Positions 56,700 to 64,000 of a stretch of DNA of 64,000 nucleotides are shown here, one piece after another. How positions within the stretch are numbered: the first letter of the stretch is position 1; each line of letters opens with the position of its first letter. The notes beneath the pieces are model-generated. The model saw only the letters and a list, made by a program, of their open reading frames with translations, made no database searches and was not told the DNA's origin. Origin of the DNA: Megalobrama amblycephala (lineage: Eukaryota; Chordata; Actinopteri; Cypriniformes; Xenocyprididae); contig NC_063045.1 of NCBI RefSeq assembly GCF_018812025.1, positions 16,176,046-16,240,045 of the forward strand, read 5' to 3'. The translations under genes and the position numbers were made by a program.

Positions 56700-57993
56700 G
56701 CCCATTCCTAGTCAAACATATCTGGTGAAGTCCTATCCTCTGTGTATTTTAATAAAACACCTCTAATATTTCATTTAACATATATATATAAGCATATATA
56801 CAAATGCGTATTACTCAAAACACTCATAGACTATACACGTGGTGCTTCCGTTTGTTGACGTGACTTGAGATACGTTGTTATCGTCAAACTATGAGAGACT
56901 TAACGTGCAGATTTGCAGTTGATTCCAAGCTCTTTATCGACACCATGTGGAAAGTGCATGAAGAAAAAGAGTCAGAAATTATATAATAGGGGCATATTGA
57001 TAAAATTGCCCATTATGTGGCATTTTTAATTAAACACTTAAGAAATGTAGGCCTATCACTTTAATGAACAGGGTCCAGACAGTTTGTTCTCACTTAGTTA
57101 TATGTATATAACTATTAAAATATTTATTATAGTTAGAAAAAGCTGCTACTGATCCAGCTGCATGTAGCCTACTATATCAATACTTGACTATCTATTCTGT
57201 TGTTGGTAACGAATGTATTTATCAAATATTTGCTTTTAATTAAATTGTTACTAGTAAAATTAATTAGACTAGTTGTCACACATTTTACTCCAGAGAACAG
57301 GGAAAGTGAACACAATTTTGACGACCTTTTGTGACAACATGCCCCAACAGCTGTGAAATAGCGACCACTTGTGATCGGATCACCGAAAACGCAGGAAATA
57401 GGGCCAATGGGAACCTGCCACAACACAACTTATAATAGACTTTCTGCTACATTTATACAGTAGTACAATAAAACGAACATAAATATTTAACACAGTAAAC
57501 CATTGTTTGGTCAACACAAAACGTAATTAATAATAGACTGTGAAAAAACAAATGTGACAAACCAGTTCCCTGTGTGACAACTATAGCCCCATTCTCCCCT
57601 AGCAAGTAAACATAAAATAAACACAGTGGAAATAGCTACTTTTTGTTAAAAAGACGTGTAATTCACTTTAAATAGTTACTAAACTGGGAGGGATAATGTC
57701 CACTGACTCGCCATTGGTTACTCTTCTGCTCTGCAACATACTTGGCATATATTATATGCATTAAAGGCAGACTTTCGGGAAGTACAACTGTCATCTGTGG
57801 TGAACGAACGTGCAAGTTCATTTAAGGTGCCACAACAACTGTTTGTTTCAAGGAAGATGGATTTTGTTTCCCATTTACGCCGTCGGTTTTATGAATGAAG
57901 GTGAGTGATTATCTGTGTTTTCTCCGTTTTAATTGTTGTTTAATACGGTGATGTATGTCTGACTTTTCTATGATAGCTTCATCTCACGGGGAA
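56700..57993. other. Intergenic, between gna11 and the gna15-like gene
   Basis: AT-rich sequence without an intact transposon. A TATA-like stretch (about 57746-57757) and a strong donor-like GTGAGTG at 57901 near the right end allow a speculative upstream exon ending at 57900. Confidence 0.35.
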
Positions 57994-57997
57994 TTAA

Positions 57998-58733
57998 AGG
58001 TGCAATATGTAAGATTTTTGCAGTAAAGTATCCAAAAACCACTAGGCCAGTGTTATATATTTTGTTCACTTGAGTACTTACAATATTCCAAATGTTATAT
58101 TCCAAATATTTGTAAATCGTGAGAAAATTGCAATTTTAACCAAGGACACGGGACATGTGAGGAGTCGCCTGTCAGTTGCACCATTTTATTTTGTAGAAAC
58201 CATGGAAACACCGTAGACAAGGGAACAACTGTTTGGTTACGTTTATAGACAGAAAACTAATTGTTGTTATATAGCTCAACACGTTTAGTCTTATTGTTTA
58301 AATCTAATTTTCTTGATTTTTTGCGAGTACCATGCTTTACCATGCCTCAGAGAAAAACACTATTTTGTCAAGTAGCTAACATAGCATAATCAGATGCAGC
58401 TTTATTTTTAGTAACAGTAATACAGCATTTCCAGTGATCCAGCATTGGAAGAGTAACGTTATAACATCATTTTCAACACTCTCAAATGTATCTAATACGA
58501 TAAACGTTACCTCATACTCATGACCGGAAAAGCAGAAGCGGCGCCGGCGACTGTGGCATAATAAAAGTTCCGCTGCTCGCGGCGTGTGTTGCGCAATCAC
58601 TCCAGCGGCGATGTGAGGTGAAGACCACGTGGCCCAAGATTCTGCACTCAAACTTGGCGTCATCAAGCTATGCCTTTGTTTTGAATAGGCCTCTAGCGAC
58701 CTCTAGCGGACAGAAATCTTACATATTGCACCT
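57998..58733. mobile_element. TTAA-flanked MITE with AGGTGCAATATGTAAGATTT ends
   Basis: The left end AGGTGCAATATGTAAGATTT pairs with the reversed right end AGGTGCAATATGTAAGATTT. TTAA flanks both sides. Length is 736 bp. It shares the first six terminal bases and the TTAA target with the elements at 2502-3452 and 58883-59854. Confidence 0.88.
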
Positions 58734-58882
58734 TTAATACAAAACGATCCATTTCGCTCTACAAATGCAAATTCCTACAGACAGACCTCAAAGAACGATA
58801 CTCATGTTTTTTTTTTCTTTTAGCCATGTTTACCCATGTAGATTTCATCTGCTCTACGTTATAAAACCTGGTAAAACCTTAA

Positions 58883-59854
58883 AGGTGCCATCGAATGGAA
58901 AATTGAATTTACCTTGGCATAGTTGAATAACAAGAGTTCAGTACATGGAAATGACATACAGTGAGTCTCAAACTCCATTGTTTCCTCCTTCTTATATAAA
59001 TCTCATTTGTTTAAAAGACCTCCGAATAACAGGCGAATCTCAACATAACACCGACCGTTACGTAACAGTCAGGATCATTAATATGTACGCCCCCAATATT
59101 TGCATATGCCAGCCCATGTTCAAGGCATCAGACAAGCCAGTATTAACGTCTGGATCTGTGAACAGCTGAATCATCAGACTAGGTAAGCAAGCAAGAACAA
59201 TAGCGAAAAATGGCAGATGGAGCAATAATAACTGACATGATCCATGATAACATGATATTTTTAGTGATATTTGTAAATTGTCTTTCTAAATGTTTCGTTA
59301 GCATGTTGCTAATGTATTGTTAAATGTGGTTAAAGTTACCATTGTTTCTTACTGTATTCACAGAGACAAGAGCCGTCGCTATTTTCATTTTTAAACACTT
59401 GCAGTCTGTATAATGCATAAACACATCTTCATTCTTTATAAATCTCTCCAACAGTGTGTAATGTTAGCTTTAGCCTGTTAGCCACGGAGCACTATCAAAT
59501 TCATTCAGATTCAAATGTAAACATCCAAATAAATACTATACTCACATGATCTGATGTATGCATGCAGCATGCATGACGAACATCTTGTAAAGATCCATTG
59601 CGAGGGTTATATTAGCTGTGTGAACTTTGTTTATGCTGTTTAAGGCAAGCGCAAGCTCCGGGGGTGGGGAGCGTGAGGAATTAAAGGGGCCGCAGCCTGA
59701 ATCGGTGCATTTCTAATTATGCCCCAAAATAGGCAGTTAAAAAAAATTATTTAAAAAAAATCTATGGGGTATTTTGAGTTGAAACTTCACAGACACATTC
59801 AGGGGACACCTTAGATTTATATTACATCATGTAAAAAAACTTTTGATGGCACCT
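58883..59854. mobile_element. TTAA-flanked non-autonomous DNA transposon, copy 2
   Basis: The ends are AGGTGCCATCGAATGG and, reversed, AGGTGCCATCAAAAG, flanked by TTAA. It is similar over its whole length to 2502-3452, including shared blocks such as GAGTCTCAAACTCCATTGTT and ATGGCAGATGGAGCAATAAT. It lies only 145 bp from the preceding TTAA element. Confidence 0.88.
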
Positions 59855-60161
59855 TTAAGAAGATTCTCTCAAAATCTAAAACGTGAAAAAGTGAAATTGC
59901 TAATATTAATTCCAAGAAAACAAAACAAATTGTTACCTTTTTACTTTGTATTGTAGAGGTTTCATTTATTCACCAACCATGATCGCAAACAATATGGTCA
60001 AGCATTGTTTGGATTTATTACAGTTTGTCACAGAGAAGGTTCTCTCGCAGATTTAGTAGCAGAAACCCGCAGACACGGCCTCAAGGAACACAAATCATCA
60101 GCGCTTTTTTATTCAGTTTGAGAAGATTAAGTAAAACACTGGGCAGAAAATGTATCCTTTT

Positions 60162-60529
60162 AAAGGCCCACTGAAGTGCCTTGAAACGCGCAGCATTATT
60201 CAATGTGTTGACGTCATTTCCACTGAAACAGGAAGACAGGGCGGGACATATCAAACAGCTCCTCTCCTTTTTAAAAATTGCCCAATAGCGTTTAGTTTAT
60301 ATGACATCTTGTCCAGAGCCGTTGAGCTCGGTAAAGCCGCAGTTTCTTCCTAATCTCTAACCATTTCTCCTCCTAATTTCCTCCGTATCGCTTTAAAATA
60401 TAGCATTCTGTGCAGAATTAAAATGGGTCCGATACACTTTTTGGTATGCGACTCACTCATATAATCCACTCTGTGCTATCATGTCTCTGGACCGAAGCAG
60501 ACTGTGTGCACGCTGCAGCAGTTCATTAA
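60162..60529. mobile_element. Left part of another TTAA/TTTAAAGGCCC-type element
   Basis: TTTTAAAGGCCCACTGAAGTGCC resembles the left end of a known fish MITE. The hAT-like element at 60538 interrupts or follows it, and a matching right end was not found. Confidence 0.35.
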
Positions 60530-60537
60530 CGTGAAAC

Positions 60538-61742
60538 TAGAGCTGTCAAAAGTGCCGACTTTGGTACCTAGTCGATACTGAAATTTTAAAAATGTGACTC
60601 TTTGAGTGCTGTTGAGCAGATTCGTAAACACCTCTGATTGGCTACTGTGTTCACGGATCAATGATCAATGCTGTAAAAACGCGCTTACACGTGGGAGCAT
60701 TTGAAAGCAGGCGTCTATCGCGGACCAGTCCTTTCAAAAAGAGAAAACACTGACAACTTTAAAGGGACATTTTACCAAAACAAATTACAAAAGTAATCTC
60801 ACGAATTGGTTGCTAATACAATAAAAAAGTGTAATCAGAAAAAAAACTGGTTCAAATAGAGGGCGTTTATCTTTTGTATTCCAACTAGTGTTTGAACAAA
60901 CATCAGATCTCACATGAACGTTGAGTATCACATGCAGCAAACTCTTCTGACACATTGCTTTGGAAGGAAATAACATCAAGATAGGAAAGGTTGTCACGCT
61001 AACAAGTTAATCAAATATTCAGAGTGACGGCAAAGGCTTCAAATAAGTCATATCAGGCCTTTTTAACTACACTTTAAGAATCCGGTTTAACCAGACATCC
61101 CAAACTGACGTTTTTCTTGGAAAGAACTGGGGGGAGGAAATCAGTGTTTGAGAACTTCTGTGGAACAACACAAAGAAAACAAATGATATTAGAAACCTCA
61201 AAAAGGACTTGACTACTTGTTTACTAGAATAAACACTGAGCATATTAGCAAAAACTAAAATGTGTTGATCTGTGAGAACATGGTTTTTCAAACCCCCCAA
61301 AACCCTGAGAGATGACAACTTCCTGTCAGCTTTCAGACGGAGCAGTGGAGAGTCTACCGAGCTAGAAGCGGAAGGTTAACAGTGTTTGTTGGTCACGAAA
61401 GGCTCTCTTCCTCCACCGAGGCGTATCTTATTGCCGTCTTTCCTCTGAGAGTCTTGTGTTGTATGCGGCAGGGCCCAAGCTTTCTAAGGACATGCGTTTT
61501 ATGAAGCACTTTTATTGGTCAGCCCACACTACACAACAAGGCCCCGTGACCGTGTCTGTTCATCTAAGCAATTTGATCATTGCGTTGATCACTGTAGCCA
61601 ATCACAGACATATCTGATGAGCGCGTCAACACAATAACCAATCAGAGGTGTCTACGAAACCACTCAACAGTGCTCAAAGCATCACATTTTTAAAAAAATT
61701 CAGTACCGATAGGTACTAAAGTCGGTACTTTTGACAACTCTT
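60538..61742. mobile_element. hAT-like element carrying a captured 836-bp segment
   Basis: The ends TAGAGCTGTCAAAAGTGCCG and, reversed, AAGAGTTGTCAAAAGTACCG continue as inverted arms of about 170-200 bp with shared CACCTCTGATTGG and TTGAGCA words. The flanking octamers CGTGAAAC and CGTGAAAT match at seven of eight bases. Between the arms, 60741-61576 is a near-identical copy of 53378-54227 from gna11 intron 1. A related element without this cargo is at 49459-50046. Confidence 0.85.
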
Positions 61743-62530
61743 CGTGAAATCACACTTCATTTGGCCCAATGGAAAGCATATTTACAGTGTCTGAATCATT
61801 CCCTATCCCCTATATACTGCACTATGTGCCATTCACAATGTAGATTCTAGAAAGCATTTGATTGGTCAGAAAATCTGATGAGAAGCTGAAGTGCAGCATG
61901 ATGTCAGCATATTGGCAAAAGTGAGAGACTGCAAGTTTTAAATGCTTATACCTTCTAAATGCAAATTTTGTACATAGCTTATAAATAACAGTAAGACTAA
62001 CATATTCATACTAAAAGCCAAAAAACTTTTTTGATCTCATCGAGAAAAGCCCCGTTTGGGGGATTTATCTTCGTGACATCTGGCAACCAGCAAAGATAGT
62101 GGAGGCTTGTTACCAATGCAAGATAATGGAAATGAAAAAAAGATTTTTTTTTTCAGGACAAATAATCAGTGTGGCAAATATTGCAAGGATTATTTAAATC
62201 AATCGATAGAAACCAAAATCGCTATCACAATTAAAACGCGAATAATCGTGCAGCTCTAGCAAACAGAATGTCTAATTATCAATCATTTAAACAAGTAATT
62301 AATATAATTTCCACACAAAAAAAGTCCAGATAGTATTATTTTCTTTTCAACAACGAAAAAGTTTCAGATGAAGCCAATGATTTGCATGTCACCTCACAAC
62401 ACTTAGACTAAATGCTGGTGTGGATAAGCCTAGGAGTGGAGCGGGTCTACATTTGAACTCCTGCTCAAAGTGTTTTGTAATCACTTGGCTCAAACTGCTT
62501 TGCATGGTTCTACGTCAGAACGCCAGCTCA

Positions 62531-62665
62531 GTATTGGCCGACGCTGTTCACATGAGCAGCACAATGCATGCATGTGATGCTGATGCAGGAGCCGGCCAAT
62601 AGGGACTTTAAGCAGCAGCTGCTGATACAATGGCAACGGCATTCTGTTGCGCATGCGCAAATTTA
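62531..62665 (+). promoter_or_regulatory. Probable promoter of the gna15-like gene
   Basis: This GC-richer patch contains an inverted CCAAT (ATTGG at 62533-62537), a CCAAT box at 62596-62600 and the 14-bp palindrome TTGCGCATGCGCAA at 62647-62660, an ideal NRF1 site. The first coding exon begins about 110 bp further on. Transcription probably starts just downstream of the NRF1 palindrome. Confidence 0.5.
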
Positions 62666-62777
62666 ACTGCTACTTCTTGATGTTCTACTGTAATCTACTG
62701 TGAATTTAATACAATACTATGCTTAAAAAATGCTTAATATTATTGTTTTTTGTAGTTATTGTATATCTGCAGGAGAA

Positions 62778-62901
62778 ATGGGGGATTATTACTACTGTGG
62801 TTGTAGCAAAATGGACAGCATAGCCAAAAATAAGGAAATCGACTGCATCCTTGCTGAGCAGAGGAAAAGAGAAAATAAACAACCTCTATTGCTTTTATTA
62901 G
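62778..62901 (+). CDS. GNA15-like G-alpha, first coding exon (partial gene)
   Basis: The exon encodes MGDYYYCGCSKMDSIAKNKE, then IDCILAEQRKRENKQPLLLL and L, ending in the first base of a split Gly codon before the donor GTGAGAT. The pattern of an acidic/basic helix (NKEIDCILAEQRKRE) running into LLLLL-G with the intron in that Gly codon is exactly the exon 1 end of Gq-class alpha subunits. It is closest to GNA15 (EINRILLEQKKQ). Cysteines 7 and 9 could be palmitoylated. The ATG has G at -3 and +4. An in-frame ATG at 62730 and a possible acceptor CTGCAG before 62773 leave the true N terminus open. Remaining exons lie beyond the right edge. Confidence 0.8.
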
Positions 62902-63382
62902 GTGAGATGATTCTATCAGTCCTTCATCAACTTCCACATGATCTCATTCATTTTAAGTCATTATGTGTGTTTATTTTTACTTTTTCACAAAAATATAGAT
63001 TCCTCCCATTAAGGAAAACTGAGAAATATTATTTTGTCTTTTCTGGTCTCATCTTTAAAAGTGAAGGTAAACTTAGGGCATTAGATATTTGCCATTTTGT
63101 GTTTGTTACTTCATATTTTGGGATACATTTATGACATGTGATCATCTAAGAGCTGATTAGACCTGTGACTCTAAAATCTAAATTTGCTTTTCTCATCCCA
63201 AAGTAGAATTAGAGTATGTTCAGACTGTAGGCAGATCAGTTTTTTTTTCCTCAAATCAGATTTTTCTTTTCAGGCAGACTGTCCGCACTATTAATTGCAA
63301 GTAATCAAATAAGATTTGTGTGTCCAGACATTACCAACCTAACTGCATGGGTTGCTTTAGTAACAACTTATACGTACTTGTA

Positions 63383-63722
63383 CACAGCAAAATCCCCAGA
63401 GTTAAATCAACTCTGCTCAGAATACACATGGTCCCTCTCTAAATAGTGTTAAAGTAACACTGAAGCAGAGTTAAAGTTAATGAGATAAGCAATTAATAAG
63501 GCTGTGACTTAAGTCACTTGTAGTTCTTGTGTTTTTTCTTATTTCTTCAGTGATTCTGCTTGTTAACAGCAGGTGTTCATCACTAATGCACAATCATTAC
63601 TTAATTAATTGCTTAATTATCTCATTAAATTTAACTCTGCTTCAGTGTTACTTTAACACTATTCAGAGAGGGACCACATGTACTCTGAGCAGGGTTGATT
63701 TAACTCTGGGGATTTTGCTGTG
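63383..63722. mobile_element. Foldback MITE with CACAGCAAAATCCCCAGAG ends
   Basis: The arms CACAGCAAAATCCCCAGAGT and its complement continue for about 130 bp on each side, sharing CAGTGTTACTTTAACACTAT. TA flanks both ends, fitting Tc1/mariner-type insertion. It would lie in intron 1 of the gna15-like gene. Confidence 0.88.
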
Positions 63723-63739
63723 TATGTGACGAGGCTTTC

Positions 63740-64000
63740 AAAACATATGCTAGAAAAATGGAGGTGCACCATCTTGTTCTCCAAATAAGTGCTTAAGTGC
63801 ACTGTGAGTTGCGGTTGCAGAACTCCTCTGTCGCACAGGAAAATGCCAAAATCTTTGGACGTACTATTTGAACACCGTCAGTTTTGATGTTATTGTTAGG
63901 TGTTGCATTAAGAGTGACGCAAAAGACAGTTTGAAATCCGATTTGCGCAGCCAGAGCATCCAGACTGAGAGGCATCTGTAAAATTGCTGTCCAGACTTTC
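63740..64000. other. Right edge, intron of the gna15-like gene
   Basis: No P-loop exon (GESGKS) is found before the window ends. The sequence around 63195-63330 and 63900-64000 shares GACTGT/TCCAGAC-type words and may be the two ends of a further repeat broken by the foldback MITE. Confidence 0.35.

Noticed and set aside
56700..57990. Short open frames in the gna11-gna15 intergenic region as genes
   Set aside because: None shows a domain or splice structure in this AT-rich stretch.

Overview
This window is vertebrate genomic DNA, almost certainly from a teleost and most likely a cyprinid (carp, goldfish or zebrafish type). It has small exons separated by kilobase introns, dense microsatellites, and many non-autonomous DNA transposons, including the TTAAAGG..TAGTTCAC type that is abundant in cyprinids. 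No bacterial-style gene, CRISPR array or rRNA is present. Most open frames longer than 60 codons are chance frames in repeats or introns.

Three genes are supported by exon-by-exon reading, with splice sites and intron phases that agree. (1) The 5' part of tle5 (AES, amino-terminal enhancer of split, a short Groucho/TLE co-repressor) is on the minus strand, with coding exons at 25026-25052, 10192-10280 and 967-1030; the rest lies beyond the left edge. (2) A complete G-protein alpha subunit of the Gq/11 class, best matching gna11, is on the minus strand. Its exons run from the start codon at 55709 to the stop at 32132-32134 and encode 359 residues. (3) The first coding exon of a GNA15-like Gq-class alpha subunit is on the plus strand at 62778-62901, cut off by the right edge. 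The neighbourhood matches the TLE5-GNA11-GNA15 cluster of human 19p13.3, although gna11 appears to be inverted relative to the human order.

The most interesting feature is a tandem duplication of gna11 exon 4, the exon that encodes switch I (Arg183, Thr186). Two intact 129-bp exons, 339 bp apart, each have good splice sites and the same phases; one resembles GNA11 and the other GNAQ. They look like alternative, probably mutually exclusive, exons. Skipping both creates an immediate TAG stop, while including both stays in frame.

The remaining sequence is introns and intergenic DNA filled with mobile elements. There are hAT-like elements with 8-bp target duplications (17213-18057, 21096-22216, 44920-45933, 60538-61742), TTAA-flanked elements with AGGTGC ends (2502-3452, 57998-58733, 58883-59854), foldback elements, a mariner-like remnant broken by another element (25630-27391), and a degenerate Tc1 transposase (44097-44539). 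One hAT-like element (60538-61742) carries an 836-bp copy of a segment that also lies in gna11 intron 1 (53378-54227), which looks like transposon capture of host sequence. The gna11 3' end probably extends to a poly(A) signal at 28430-28435, giving a 3' UTR of about 3.7 kb.
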